A stretch of 63,315 bases of DNA from E44-bin89 sp034409565. GTDB lineage: Bacteria; Chloroflexota; Dehalococcoidia; Dehalococcoidales; RBG-16-60-22. Shown here in pieces: positions 25,430 to 34,994 of the stretch. The position numbers and the translations under genes were made by a program. Each line of letters begins with the position of its first letter. Within the stretch, counting starts at the first letter, position 1. Under the pieces are notes generated by a model that made no database searches, had not been told where the DNA came from, and worked only from the letters and a program-made list of their open reading frames with translations. The stretch spans positions 1 through 63,315 of the forward strand of contig DAOUMS010000012.1 of assembly GCA_034409565.1 (NCBI GenBank), given 5' to 3'.

Positions 25430-26581
25430 CTATCTCGGCCACGAGTGCCTGGCGATTTCCTTCTCGTTGAGCTCAATGCCAATGCCCGGCTTTTTCGGCA
25501 GGTACATGTAGCCATCCCTGATGTCCGGCAGCTCGGTGGTGATGTCATCGCGCCAGGGCACGCTGTCAACGTCCGTCTCCATAATCTTGAAGTTGGGTAT
25601 GGAGGCGCAGAAATGGGCGTTAATGAAGGTGGAGAGGTGGCTGTAGTAGTTGTGGGGTGCCGTTATCGTCTCGTACATATCGGCCAGGGCGGCAATGCGG
25701 CGCGATTCAATGTAGCCGTTCCAGGGCAGGTCAATCATGCAGATTTCCATGGCGTGCTTTTCCAGATAGGGAGCAAAACCCTTCATATTATACAGGCTTT
25801 CCCCGGAGCAGATGGGCACCGTGGTTGATTCCTTGATTTGCAAAAGCGCCGCCGGGTCGAAAATGTCCATTTCCAGCCACATCAGGTTATACGGCTCCAC
25901 CATTTTGGCCACCTGAATGAAGCCGTCCGTCTTGAAGTTGAAGTTCAGGTCGAGACATATGTCTATATCATCCCCCACCGCCCTGCGGAAGGTGCTCATC
26001 AGCCGGTCAATGGTTTTCAGTATGCCGGGGTCGATATTCTGCTCCATAGACCACAGCATGCGGGGCGGCTCTCCGGGGGTGAGGATATTTGTCTTGAGTG
26101 CGGTATAGCCGCTGGCCGCCACCTCTTCGCCCAGGCGGGCGATATCGTCATATGTTTTCAGGGCTGGCTTGTCAGGGTACAGTTCGGGATTGCGGGTACG
26201 ATAGGTGCCGCAGTGAGACCAGTAAACCCTCAGCTTATCGTAAAACGGGCCACCGAAAAGTTCATAGAGTGGGACGTTAAGCGCCTTGGCCTTTATGTCC
26301 CAGAGGGCGATTTCAATGCCGGCGATGGCTTTCTGCGCGATGCCACCGGTATCCTGCTGGAAGCGATGGCACATCTCGCGGTAGAGCCTCTCCACCGCCC
26401 GCGGGTCCTTGCCGATGAGGCGTGGCTCCAGGTCTTTGACGCAGCCGCCGACACCAAACGCGGAGCTGTTGTCGGTACATTCACCATAGCCGGTGAGGCC
26501 TTCGTCAGTCTCCACTTTGACGAAAGTAAAGGCCCGCCACACCGCGTCACAGAAAATCGGTGTTACTCTGGTAATTTTCAT
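25430..26581 (-). CDS. Enolase-superfamily (mandelate racemase/sugar-acid dehydratase) enzyme
   Basis: The 383-residue protein has the capping domain and a TIM barrel with candidate metal ligands in ICLDLNFNF (Asp), LMWLEMDIFD (Glu) and ICSGESLYN (Glu), and a possible base in TAPHNYYSH. This fits galactonate/gluconate dehydratase-like members of the mandelate-racemase group. The true substrate is not determinable. It ends 8 nt from the stop of the convergent Lrp gene and is followed upstream by sugar-related genes (TreT-like, transaldolase). Confidence 0.85.
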   Translation of the reverse strand: MKITRVTPIFCDAVWRAFTFVKVETDEGLTGYGECTDNSSAFGVGGCVKDLEPRLIGKDPRAVERLYREMCHRFQQDTGGIAQKAIAGIEIALWDIKAKALNVPLYELFGGPFYDKLRVYWSHCGTYRTRNPELYPDKPALKTYDDIARLGEEVAASGYTALKTNILTPGEPPRMLWSMEQNIDPGILKTIDRLMSTFRRAVGDDIDICLDLNFNFKTDGFIQVAKMVEPYNLMWLEMDIFDPAALLQIKESTTVPICSGESLYNMKGFAPYLEKHAMEICMIDLPWNGYIESRRIAALADMYETITAPHNYYSHLSTFINAHFCASIPNFKIMETDVDSVPWRDDITTELPDIRDGYMYLPKKPGIGIELNEKEIARHSWPR

Positions 26582-26619
26582 TCTTTAATCCTCCAGAATA
26601 GCGATATTATACGCTGGCA

Positions 26620-27873
26620 CTAGCGCTTTCTCAGCTTACCGACCAGCCGGAATGACGGCTCAAAGGAGTTGAACAGGTCAAGGTACTGCTCCAGGTACCG
26701 GGTCAACAGAAATTGCTTTCTGACCGTTTCTCTGGCCTGCTTCCCCATGTGGTCGCGTAATTTCTGGTCTTTAAGCAGACGGACGATTCTATCCGCGGCT
26801 TCTTCGATGGTGTTGACCAGGAAACCGTTTGTGCCATCATCAATCTGGTAGCGAATGCCACCCACGTTTCCGCCAATCACCGGTGTCTCCTTCCACATCG
26901 CCTCGGATACAGTCAGCCCGAAACCTTCGCGAATTGACTTCTGCAGGACCACGGCCGCCCGGCGCTGCAGGGCATTGACCAGCGAGCCATCCTGTCGGCT
27001 GAGAATGATAATGCGTTCCTCTCGCTGCTCATGCAGGGAATTGTACACCGCTTCGCCCTCAGGGTCGTCGGTGGCTACGTTACCCAGCAGGACCAGTGTG
27101 GCGGGCACTTCCTTTCTGGCCAGTAGAAATGCCTTGATAACGCCTTCCGGGTCCTTCCAGCGGTCAAAGCGTGATATCTGCACTATCAACGGCAGGTCGG
27201 TGGGGATGCCGTAGTGGCGCAACCGCTCATCGATGTCTGCCTGCTTCATGGCACGATTGACGATGGAAAATGGGTCGATGGCGGGCATGAAGAAAAGCTG
27301 CGGAGTTTCCAGCTTCTGGGCATAGTCTTGGCAGCTGAGAATGACCGCATCGTATTTTTCCACGAACGGTGAGAGGTAACGCCACAGCTCTTCATTGGGG
27401 TGGGAAAGGTCAATGTGGCAGCGCCATATCCAGGGGCCCCTTCGCCGGTAGTGATTGATGATGGGGAGGGGCTGGGGGTCATGGACGATGACCACATCAT
27501 GGTCCAGATGGTTGCGAACTGAGTTCTCGTAAATAATGGCTTCATATAACTCTGTTTTGCGGTCGGTGAGATTAATTTCCCCGCCCTGCAGGGCGTTGTG
27601 CATCTTCTTGGTGATGCTGAAGAAGTCCGGTGAGCCCACGATAACCCGCCAGCCCGTCTTGATGCCGACGCTGTCCATTAACAAAGTCAGCGATGATAGC
27701 AACTGGGAGACGCCGCCACCGTAATAGGTTGAGTTCACATGGGCGATGTGCAGATCCTGAAGAGGCTTGGCTTTTTCACGGAGGCGTTCGATAGTCTCCT
27801 TTCCCACCAGCGGCTCATAATCTTTGAGACCGGTAATATGGTGTTCTGGCTTGGCAACGTGCAGTTCTGTCAT
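26620..27873 (-). CDS. treT: GT4 glycosyltransferase, trehalose synthase TreT-like
   Basis: At 417 residues it has the TreT hallmark opening (HIAHVNSTYYGGGVSQLLSSL), VVIVHDPQPLPII, VQISRFDRWKDPEGV and the GT4 donor site KSIREGFGLTVSEAMWKETPVIG. TreT joins NDP-glucose and glucose to trehalose, or works in reverse. The start at ATG 27873 lies 11 nt after GGAGGG. It is next to transaldolase on the same strand, a common pairing of carbohydrate functions. Confidence 0.88.
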   Translation of the reverse strand: MTELHVAKPEHHITGLKDYEPLVGKETIERLREKAKPLQDLHIAHVNSTYYGGGVSQLLSSLTLLMDSVGIKTGWRVIVGSPDFFSITKKMHNALQGGEINLTDRKTELYEAIIYENSVRNHLDHDVVIVHDPQPLPIINHYRRRGPWIWRCHIDLSHPNEELWRYLSPFVEKYDAVILSCQDYAQKLETPQLFFMPAIDPFSIVNRAMKQADIDERLRHYGIPTDLPLIVQISRFDRWKDPEGVIKAFLLARKEVPATLVLLGNVATDDPEGEAVYNSLHEQREERIIILSRQDGSLVNALQRRAAVVLQKSIREGFGLTVSEAMWKETPVIGGNVGGIRYQIDDGTNGFLVNTIEEAADRIVRLLKDQKLRDHMGKQARETVRKQFLLTRYLEQYLDLFNSFEPSFRLVGKLRKR

Positions 27874-27900
27874 GTCCGCATATACCCTCCATATGGGCTG

Positions 27901-29004
27901 TTACGCCGCCGCTTTACCAATTTGCTGGCATTTATCTTCCAGGGCACCGAGCAACTGGTCAAAAGAGTCGCTGAATGCCTTTACACCGTCCACCTGTAAT
28001 TGCTCGGTAATCGCGTCCAGGTCGATGCCGACTTTTTTCAGGTCGCGTAAGACCCGCTCCGCCTCCGCCACGCCTTCATTCAGCGTGTCTTTGATTTTAC
28101 CATGGTCAAGGAATTTGTCTAGAGTATCCGTGGGCAGGGTGTTTACCGTATCCGGCCCCATCAGTTCCTCGACGTATTTCACGTCGGAGTAGTCCGGGTT
28201 TTTGGTGCTGGTGCTGCCCCAGAGCACTCTTTGCCTGCGCGCGCCGCGCTTCTGTAGCCTGACGAACTCATCACTGGAGAATACTTCTTTAGAGCGGTGG
28301 TAGACAAGTTTGGAGCTGGCCACCGCCGCTTTGCCGCGCAGTGACAATGCCTCTTCAGCGCCGAGCTTTTCCAGTTCGCGGTCCGTATAGGTATCAATGC
28401 GGCTGACGAAGAAAGAGGCCACCGAGGTTATCCTGCGGGGCTCGGCGCACCGGGCGAGACCCTGAAGGTACGCCCGGGAGACCGCTTCATAGTGGGCCAT
28501 GGAGAACATGAGGGTGATATTGATATTAATGCCTTCGGCAAAAAGCTGTTCAATGGCCGGGATACCGGGCGGAGTGGCTGGCACCTTTATCATCAGGTTG
28601 GGCCGGTCCACCAGCCGCCACAGTCGGCGTACCTCGGCGATAGTCCCTTCCGTGTCATAGGCCAGTGCCGGCGTTGGCTCCAGGCTGACCAGTCCGTTCA
28701 CGCCATCGCTGGCATCATAAACGGGACGGAAAACGTCAGCGGCCATCTGGATATCCTCTACGGTAAGGCGGTCGTAGATGTCCATGACGCTGGCGTCAGG
28801 TTTTGCTTTCAGGATGGACTTTATCTCTTCATCATAGTCCTGCCCCTGGGTAATCGCTTTGTGAAAGATGGTGGGATTGCTGGTCATACCACTCACGCCT
28901 TCAGACACCAGTTGCTTTAACCGGCCACTGGTAATCAGCCCCCGCTGAATGAAATCGAGCCATACCGACTGGCCCAGTTTCTGGGCTTCTTTCAGCTTTT
29001 GCAT
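27901..29004 (-). CDS. tal: Transaldolase
   Basis: This 367-residue transaldolase of the long (TalB-like/tal subfamily 3-4) type has GMTSNPTIFHKAI near residue 40, the Schiff-base Lys in NLMIKVPATPPG (~140) and ININITLMFS (~160). It transfers dihydroxyacetone units between sugar phosphates in the pentose phosphate pathway. AGGAGGAAAGCA precedes the ATG. It lies 27 nt upstream of the TreT-like gene. Confidence 0.94.
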   Translation of the reverse strand: MQKLKEAQKLGQSVWLDFIQRGLITSGRLKQLVSEGVSGMTSNPTIFHKAITQGQDYDEEIKSILKAKPDASVMDIYDRLTVEDIQMAADVFRPVYDASDGVNGLVSLEPTPALAYDTEGTIAEVRRLWRLVDRPNLMIKVPATPPGIPAIEQLFAEGININITLMFSMAHYEAVSRAYLQGLARCAEPRRITSVASFFVSRIDTYTDRELEKLGAEEALSLRGKAAVASSKLVYHRSKEVFSSDEFVRLQKRGARRQRVLWGSTSTKNPDYSDVKYVEELMGPDTVNTLPTDTLDKFLDHGKIKDTLNEGVAEAERVLRDLKKVGIDLDAITEQLQVDGVKAFSDSFDQLLGALEDKCQQIGKAAA

Positions 29005-29060
29005 TGCTTTCCTCCTTGGTCAGAATACTATCGCCTACTAATTATAATCTGCATGGCTAT

Positions 29061-31514
29061 CTATGGCACCCTCTTTATTATGCCGTGCTTTATAAAGACG
29101 AGGCAAACGAGCAGGTAGCAGATAGCGCCAACCAGTAATGCTTGGGCAAAGCCAAAGCTGATGGCGATAACAATGGTTAATGCCGAACCCAGCACTGACC
29201 CCACGCCATTCAGCCCCCACATCCAGGGAATATATCTATCCATCTCCACTTCTTTCAGGGCTCTGATACCGAGTGGAAACGGGAAACCCATCAGGAATCC
29301 CAGGGGTACCAGCATGAGCACCATGACCAGCAAGCGCAGCGCCAGGTTGAGCCCCAGCAGCTGGTGGAAAATAAGGGGAATGAGAAAGATGTAAATGATT
29401 ATCAATAGGCCAATGGCGATGACCGCCGTCGTTATCCCTTTCAGTATATCTTGATGGGTCAGGCGGCCGCTGTACAGGCTGCCCAGACCGGCACCGGTCA
29501 GCAGCGAAAACAGGAGGACGGCCATGGACAGTACTGGCTGGCCGAGGTAGAGGATAAATCTCTGAATCAGGGAAATTTCAATGAGCATGAAGCCAATGCC
29601 GACCAGCACAAACAGGGCCACGGACTGGAGCAGCTTATTTTTCGGGCTCTGGTGCCCCTTTGGCCGGCCGCGCACATGGGAGGAGCGGATAGACCAGTAA
29701 ACTGGTGGCACGACCAGCACCAGCAGCAGCAGAACCAGTGAAAACCAGAAAACTAGTGACACCGGCTGCGGCAGCCCGACGTCGATTTTGTAGAAGAACG
29801 GACTGTTATCGCTAACCGTGGTAAAGTCCATGCCCATCTCTCTAGCCATTTTTTCAATCTGGGGGAAACCCAGCGCCCCGCTGGCGAGGTCCTGGAGTGT
29901 CGGGTTGACCGTTCCCTCAGCCTCGAGGAAGGGGAAGTAAGACAGGGTTGGCTCATAGCCCAACTGGAGCAATTTTTCATGCCGGGCAAGCGACTCCTTC
30001 GGCGTGAAGGGCGTTTTTTTCAGGACAAAGAACGGGTAAACGTGTTCGCCCGAGCTCAGGCCAAGCATATAAATCTGCTTCAGGGCATCGGTATTACTTA
30101 CTCCCCTCTGCTCCAGCGATGCCAGCGAGATGGCCAGCAAGCGCCAGGCGGTAAAATCATCGTGGGTAACCACCATGAGCCGCCCTTCCCCGGTCAGGTG
30201 GTCGAGGTAATCCCCAATGGACTCCGTGGTGAACAGGAAATTTTCGGTCAGGGAGTAGCCCTCAAGACTGCGGCTGGTCTGGGTAACCGGCAGGCTGAGC
30301 ATTATGATGTCGTACTTCTCCCTCTGCCGTTTGAGAAAATTCCGGCCTTCATCAGCAACAACCTTCACCCCGGAAAAATCGGTGAAAATGCCGCCATTAT
30401 AGCGGGAGTATGCCCGCACCATATCTACGAGGTCGGGGTTTACCTCAACGGCGGTGATATCGCCAACGCTGCCCATCAAAGCCAGCAGCACATCCCGGCC
30501 GCCACCGGGGCCGATAATGAGGGCATTGTCCTTTTCCTTTTCGGCCAGAAAGTGGAACGGGAAATAGCCGGAAAACGCGGTCTTCAGGTTTTGTACGGCC
30601 GTGTCCGGGTTTTCCAGGTCACCGCTGAACCGGTACATCGGCGCTGTGGCGGTACCGTCGAGATAGATATCCATCTGCTCTGGATACTCGGTGTATTCCA
30701 CCAGGTCGGTCCGGCCGAAGGCGCTCCACCGTGTTTCTATTATCCGCGCCGGGGAGGTTTTTTCATACAGGGCGCGGTGAATGTCCTTGCCGGGGTTTTC
30801 CGCGATGAGGGGAATATCGCTCAGGTAGGCACCAAACAGGTTGGAAACCAGCAGGCTGAAGGCGATGACAAAGCTGGCTGCCGGCAGCGCTGTCCGCCAG
30901 GTGAGCCACTTGAATATTCGGCTGGCGAAGAGGAGTGCCGCCACGGCCGCGGTGGCGCCGAGGAAAAAGCTGGTATTGATGGCGCCAAAGGCGTCGAGAA
31001 AGAGAATAATGCCCAGCGAGCCAAGTGCTGCGCCAACCAGGTCGGCGCCATAAACGCGGGCGCTGAGCTCGGGGAAGGTGCGGAATACCTCGGCCAGCAG
31101 AATGCCGGTAAAGAAAAAGGGGAAGAAGAGCAGGACGCAGTAAAAGAGGATATTGTTCAGCGCGCTGTCCAGGTAGCCAATCTGAACCATCAGTATTACC
31201 GAAATCGGTATCGACAGTGAGATGAAGCTGGCCAGCAATGCCAGCGGGCTAAACCGGTTATTCGGTCCGGGTGTTTTTGGTCTGAATAAATAGACAAATA
31301 CGCCGCCGAGTCCCAGCCCAAGCAAGGCCAGGGAAACGATGGCGAAGACGTAATGGTAAAGAATCAGCGTGGAGAGCAAACGGGACAGAGTTATCTCAAA
31401 AGCCAGCATGCTGAAAGAGGTGAGGAAAATGCCGACCAGTAAAATCCATAACGTGCCTCTGGTCAGGTCTTTGTCTTCGGTGGTGGCTGGTGGCATGTTA
31501 CTGCGACTTTTCAT
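29061..31514 (-). CDS. Polytopic membrane protein with spermidine-synthase-like methyltransferase-fold domain
   Basis: The 817-residue protein has about seven N-terminal helices (~25-250), a soluble Rossmann domain with the nucleotide/polyamine motif ALIIGPGGGRDVLLAL followed by AVEVNPDL (~340-370), and a C-terminal membrane half (~600-810). Such spermidine-synthase-like membrane fusions are found in several bacterial phyla; most have no tested activity. An extended -10 (TGTTATAAT, minus strand, 31540-31532) sits very close upstream, so a start at Met 31496 is also possible. Confidence 0.8.
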   Translation of the reverse strand: MKSRSNMPPATTEDKDLTRGTLWILLVGIFLTSFSMLAFEITLSRLLSTLILYHYVFAIVSLALLGLGLGGVFVYLFRPKTPGPNNRFSPLALLASFISLSIPISVILMVQIGYLDSALNNILFYCVLLFFPFFFTGILLAEVFRTFPELSARVYGADLVGAALGSLGIILFLDAFGAINTSFFLGATAAVAALLFASRIFKWLTWRTALPAASFVIAFSLLVSNLFGAYLSDIPLIAENPGKDIHRALYEKTSPARIIETRWSAFGRTDLVEYTEYPEQMDIYLDGTATAPMYRFSGDLENPDTAVQNLKTAFSGYFPFHFLAEKEKDNALIIGPGGGRDVLLALMGSVGDITAVEVNPDLVDMVRAYSRYNGGIFTDFSGVKVVADEGRNFLKRQREKYDIIMLSLPVTQTSRSLEGYSLTENFLFTTESIGDYLDHLTGEGRLMVVTHDDFTAWRLLAISLASLEQRGVSNTDALKQIYMLGLSSGEHVYPFFVLKKTPFTPKESLARHEKLLQLGYEPTLSYFPFLEAEGTVNPTLQDLASGALGFPQIEKMAREMGMDFTTVSDNSPFFYKIDVGLPQPVSLVFWFSLVLLLLVLVVPPVYWSIRSSHVRGRPKGHQSPKNKLLQSVALFVLVGIGFMLIEISLIQRFILYLGQPVLSMAVLLFSLLTGAGLGSLYSGRLTHQDILKGITTAVIAIGLLIIIYIFLIPLIFHQLLGLNLALRLLVMVLMLVPLGFLMGFPFPLGIRALKEVEMDRYIPWMWGLNGVGSVLGSALTIVIAISFGFAQALLVGAICYLLVCLVFIKHGIIKRVP

Positions 31515-31603
31515 TGTTGCGACTTTAAACGATTATAACATACTGCGTATTGCCTGGGCGTGGTTTCAGCAATCACGGATGGCAAGTACCGCCGGGCAAA
31601 AAG

Positions 31604-31632
31604 CTGACATGGTGGCAGACTTGACTTATAAT
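31604..31632 (+). promoter_or_regulatory. Sigma70-like promoter for the 2-hydroxyacid dehydrogenase gene
   Basis: CTGACA (31604-31609), a 17-bp spacer and a perfect TATAAT (31627-31632) lie 46 bp before the chosen start. Confidence 0.65.
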
Positions 31633-31677
31633 AGACTTTAGCCTGTAACCTTTGCTAAAAGCGTGAAGGAGGGAATG

Positions 31678-32703
31678 ATGCCGGAAACGAGATTCAAAGT
31701 GATGCGGGTGGAGGACAAATTTGTGGTACCGGCGGCACTGGAAACTCTGGAACTGGAAGCCGGGGAGCTGACCAAAGTCAATGCCGACGTGGTGGACGTA
31801 GACTGCAAGACGGAAGACGAACTGATAAAAGCGGCCCAAGATGCCGATGCCCTGCTCGTGATTTTTGCCCGGATGACACGTCGAGTGCTATCGTCCCTGC
31901 CGAAGTTGCAGGTGATTGTCCGCTACGGCATTGGCTACGACACGATTGATGTGGCGGCAGCCACCGACAATAACGTTCTGGTGGTCAATATTCCTGATTT
32001 CTGCCTCCAGGAGGTCTCCGACCAAGCTGTCGCTTTACTGCTTGCCTGTGCCCGTCATCTGGTCTGGCAGACGGAAGAGCTGAAGCAGGGACGCTGGCTT
32101 GAGGCTCAGGGGGAGTTGCCCAAAGTGCCATCTTTATTTGAGCAGACGCTGGGGCTGGTCGGCTGTGGGAACATCGGGCGCCTGACCGCCCGGAAAGCGC
32201 AGTGCTTTGGCTTGAAAACAATCGGCTACGACCCCTATCTGGATAAAGGGGTCGCTGAGAAGCACGGTATAACGCTGGTAAACCTTCCCGAACTGCTGCG
32301 AGAGTCGGACTACGTCTCCCTGCACACGCCTCTATTCCAGGAGACGCGCCACCTGATAGGGGAAAAGGAATTGAGGCAGATGAAGCCAACCGCTTACCTC
32401 ATCAATACGGCGCGGGGAGGGGTGGTTGATACGGTGGCACTGATTCAGGCCCTGCGGGAAAAATGGATTGCCGGTGCCGGGCTGGATGTCTTCGAAACGG
32501 AACCGATTGAACCGGACAACCCGTTGCTCAAGATGGACAACGTGGTGCTCACTCCTCACTGTGCCTCGCATTCAAGTACGTCAATGAAGCGGCTCAAATT
32601 GAGCGTGGCAAGTGAAACCGCCAGGGTGCTTTCCGGAAAATGGCCGCGTCACTGGGTAAACAAGGACGTAAAGCCCAAGGTCGAACTGGTAAAGGAAGGC
32701 TAA
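31678..32703 (+). CDS. D-2-hydroxyacid dehydrogenase (phosphoglycerate dehydrogenase/CtBP-like)
   Basis: The 341-residue enzyme contains the NAD-binding motif LGLVGCGNIGRLTARKAQ and the catalytic triad: Arg in NTARGGVVD, Glu in DVFETEPIEPDNPL and His in LTPHCASHSS. Without the ACT domain of SerA it is a single-domain-pair D-isomer dehydrogenase; hydroxypyruvate/glyoxylate reductase or CtBP-like function is possible. ATG 31678 follows AAGGAGGG; two earlier in-frame starts overlap that Shine-Dalgarno. Confidence 0.9.
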   Translation: MPETRFKVMRVEDKFVVPAALETLELEAGELTKVNADVVDVDCKTEDELIKAAQDADALLVIFARMTRRVLSSLPKLQVIVRYGIGYDTIDVAAATDNNVLVVNIPDFCLQEVSDQAVALLLACARHLVWQTEELKQGRWLEAQGELPKVPSLFEQTLGLVGCGNIGRLTARKAQCFGLKTIGYDPYLDKGVAEKHGITLVNLPELLRESDYVSLHTPLFQETRHLIGEKELRQMKPTAYLINTARGGVVDTVALIQALREKWIAGAGLDVFETEPIEPDNPLLKMDNVVLTPHCASHSSTSMKRLKLSVASETARVLSGKWPRHWVNKDVKPKVELVKEG

Positions 32704-32743
32704 GAACCGACGGTTTACCCTTTTTGCTAAAGCGAAACGTGTT

Positions 32744-34105
32744 TTAATCCAGGGGCGGACGGAGGTTTACCTTCAGGGCAGACTCGCACCATCTGGCCAC
32801 TGCCAGGAGGCGGTCTTCGGCTCTGGGAGGTCCAGCCAGCTGGATGGCAAGCGGGAGCCCATTCCGGCTCAGCCCCGACGGCAAGCCGATGGATGGCACC
32901 CCCATGATGGTCCAGGGCGCCTGCATCACCGGGTTTCCCGTTGAAGAGAGGCCGTGGGGCGCCGCACCGGGTATTCCTGGTGTGAGCAGGGCATCTGCTG
33001 CATAGAGCAACGGCTCCATCTCGGAACTCTGCTGAAGACGCACCTTGAGTGCCTTCTCGTAAGCTGCGGTATCTATCGCCAGACCGTCCTCGACCATTTT
33101 CCGTATGCCGGTACGATATTTGTCCCTGTGCCGGGCAAAGGTCTCCCGGTGGCTTTCGGCCGCCTCAAAAGCCATGATAATGCGGGCATTGTCAATGATG
33201 GTGGCGAAGCTGGGGGCTGGGGTTACTTCTTCGATGATGGCGCCAGCCTGCCGCAGACGGGCAACGCTCTCATCCGTGTTCTGGCGCATTTCCCCGTCGG
33301 CGTGGTCATAAAAGAAGGTGCGTACCAGTCCCAGACGCGGCGGCGATGACTTTTCCGGAGCTGCTAGGCAGTCGGGGACAGGCTCATTGAGGGAAAGCCT
33401 ATCTTTGGAATCGTGGCCGGCGATGGCCTGGAAAACGAGGGCCGCATCCGTCACCGTGCGTGCCAGTACGCCAACGTGGTCAAGGGTCGGGCTCAGTGGC
33501 ACGACACCGTAGGTACTGATTCTGCCGTGCTGGGGTTTGAAGCCGACGATGCCGTTATAGGCGGCGGGCCGCAGTACCGAGCCCAGCGTTTGACTACCCA
33601 GGGCCGCCAGACACATGCCGGCGGCAACACCGGCTCCCGACCCACTGCTTGAGCCGCCGGGAGTGTGCTCCGTGTTCCAGGGGTTGCGGGTGGGGGCGGG
33701 GTCCATGTGAGCGAACTCGGTGGTGTGCGTCTTTCCCAGGATGATTGCTCCCGCCTCTTTGAGACGGGCAACCGGGGTTGCATCATAATCGGGAATAAAG
33801 CCAGCCCAGGCTCTGGCACCGGCCTCTGTTGGTAAACCTGCGGTGTAAAATATATCCTTGATGCCAACTGGAATGCCGTGGAGGGCACTGCGCCTTTGAC
33901 CCTGTGCCAGTTCTTGCTCCAGCTGCCGCACTGCGTTGGGGGCGCCCTCCCGGTCAACCAGGGCCCACGCTTTTATTTGACCATCAAAGGCGTCAATTCT
34001 TTCCAGGCAGGATTTAAGCAACTGCGACGGCGTCAGCTTGCCGGAAACAATGGCGGAAGCTGCCTCGGTGATGCTCAGGGAGTACGTTTGCTTTATCGGT
34101 GACAT
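32744..34105 (-). CDS. Amidase-signature family hydrolase
   Basis: The 453-residue protein has the Ser-cisSer-Lys catalytic set: Lys in GIPVGIKDIFYTAG (~75), cis-Ser in GGSSSGSGAGVAAG (~150) and nucleophile Ser in TLGSVLRPAAYNG (~175). It resembles GatA and general amidases, but no gatB or gatC is nearby, so it is more likely a stand-alone amidase. It faces the 2-hydroxyacid dehydrogenase convergently. Confidence 0.88.
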   Translation of the reverse strand: MSPIKQTYSLSITEAASAIVSGKLTPSQLLKSCLERIDAFDGQIKAWALVDREGAPNAVRQLEQELAQGQRRSALHGIPVGIKDIFYTAGLPTEAGARAWAGFIPDYDATPVARLKEAGAIILGKTHTTEFAHMDPAPTRNPWNTEHTPGGSSSGSGAGVAAGMCLAALGSQTLGSVLRPAAYNGIVGFKPQHGRISTYGVVPLSPTLDHVGVLARTVTDAALVFQAIAGHDSKDRLSLNEPVPDCLAAPEKSSPPRLGLVRTFFYDHADGEMRQNTDESVARLRQAGAIIEEVTPAPSFATIIDNARIIMAFEAAESHRETFARHRDKYRTGIRKMVEDGLAIDTAAYEKALKVRLQQSSEMEPLLYAADALLTPGIPGAAPHGLSSTGNPVMQAPWTIMGVPSIGLPSGLSRNGLPLAIQLAGPPRAEDRLLAVARWCESALKVNLRPPLD

Positions 34106-34182
34106 CTCTGACCACTTTCATGCGAGTAATCAAATCAATATTACCACACGCTGGCACTGGTAATAAAATCTTAACGCCTTCA

Positions 34183-34569
34183 CTAGTGCCAGCGTTTGCG
34201 CAGGGCCCTCTGGACGATGTCTTCTACAGTCTCCTCTATTTTCTCCTCTATATCTGTATTCTCTTCGGTGGTTGCTCTTTTCTCCTGCTCAAGACGGAAC
34301 ATCTCTTCTTCATAAAAGCGCTGGTACAGCACTTTACCGCGCTGCCAACCCACCAGCCAGACCATGGACAGGCCAAAGGCAGCCAGGGGTGCCACCACCT
34401 CAACGCCGATATCCTGGAATAGCAGGATAATGACGATAATCAGGACTAAAAAGAGGAATACAGCGACGTCAAGGTCCCAGCGGGCTGCCCTGGCCTTGAT
34501 TTTTGCCCGCTGGGCGGCAGCCTGTTCAAGTTCGGTTTCCACCTGTTTTGTAGCTGGTTTTTCTTCCAT
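34183..34569 (-). CDS. Two-helix membrane protein with charged coils
   Basis: The 128-residue protein has an N-terminal basic/acidic coil, two hydrophobic helices (about 36-52 and 57-74) and a long charged C-terminal coil (YEEEMFRLEQEKRATTEEN...). I do not recognise the family. It begins 2 nt after the stop of the degenerate receiver gene, so the two are surely cotranscribed and may act together at the membrane. Confidence 0.75.
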   Translation of the reverse strand: MEEKPATKQVETELEQAAAQRAKIKARAARWDLDVAVFLFLVLIIVIILLFQDIGVEVVAPLAAFGLSMVWLVGWQRGKVLYQRFYEEEMFRLEQEKRATTEENTDIEEKIEETVEDIVQRALRKRWH

Positions 34570-34571
34570 AT

Positions 34572-34967
34572 TTACTCCTTGGTTCCTGAGGTATATTCCC
34601 CCATCTTTGGGTTGGATGAATGGCGGCGAACCACCGCCTGGAGCCGGGCAGCAAGTTCGGCTCCACCAACACTGTAGGGCAGGTAACCATCAACATTCAA
34701 AGATGTCAGCTTTTCCCAGTTTATCTTTCGCCGGCTGACGTATAGCACCAGCGGTATATGGCCCAGATTGCCGATGGTGTGGCAGACTATATGCGCATTT
34801 TCCAGGGCGCTGTCCACCATGAAAACGTCACATTTTTCTCTATTCAGCAGGCTGATTACCTCAGCTATGTCGGACACACGGGTTATATGAACCCCTATTC
34901 CATTGAGTGTTGCCTTTAATTTCTGCTCTGCTTTACTGCTGCCAAAGAGAAATACTTTTAAGCTCAT
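34572..34967 (-). CDS. Degenerate receiver-domain protein (pseudo-receiver)
   Basis: The 131-residue protein folds like a receiver: beta1 LKVFLFGSSKAEQ, beta3 DVFMVDSALENA, beta4 PLVLYVSRRK, beta5 DGYLPYSVGG. However the N-terminal acidic pair is replaced by GSS, and the Lys of the KP motif is missing (LPYS). Phosphorylation by the normal mechanism is therefore unlikely. It is the first gene of a two-gene operon preceded by a striking 11-bp-periodic repeat array, and lies downstream of an OmpR-type regulator and CHASE4 kinase. Confidence 0.75.
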   Translation of the reverse strand: MSLKVFLFGSSKAEQKLKATLNGIGVHITRVSDIAEVISLLNREKCDVFMVDSALENAHIVCHTIGNLGHIPLVLYVSRRKINWEKLTSLNVDGYLPYSVGGAELAARLQAVVRRHSSNPKMGEYTSGTKE

Positions 34968-34994
34968 ACCTAAACACAGTCTATTAAAAGGAAG

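Noticed and set aside
29979..31220. 413-codon open frame on the plus strand
   Set aside because: It lies wholly antisense to the spermidine-synthase-like gene, whose product has clear motifs. The frame is the usual by-product of GC-rich codons and lacks a recognisable domain.
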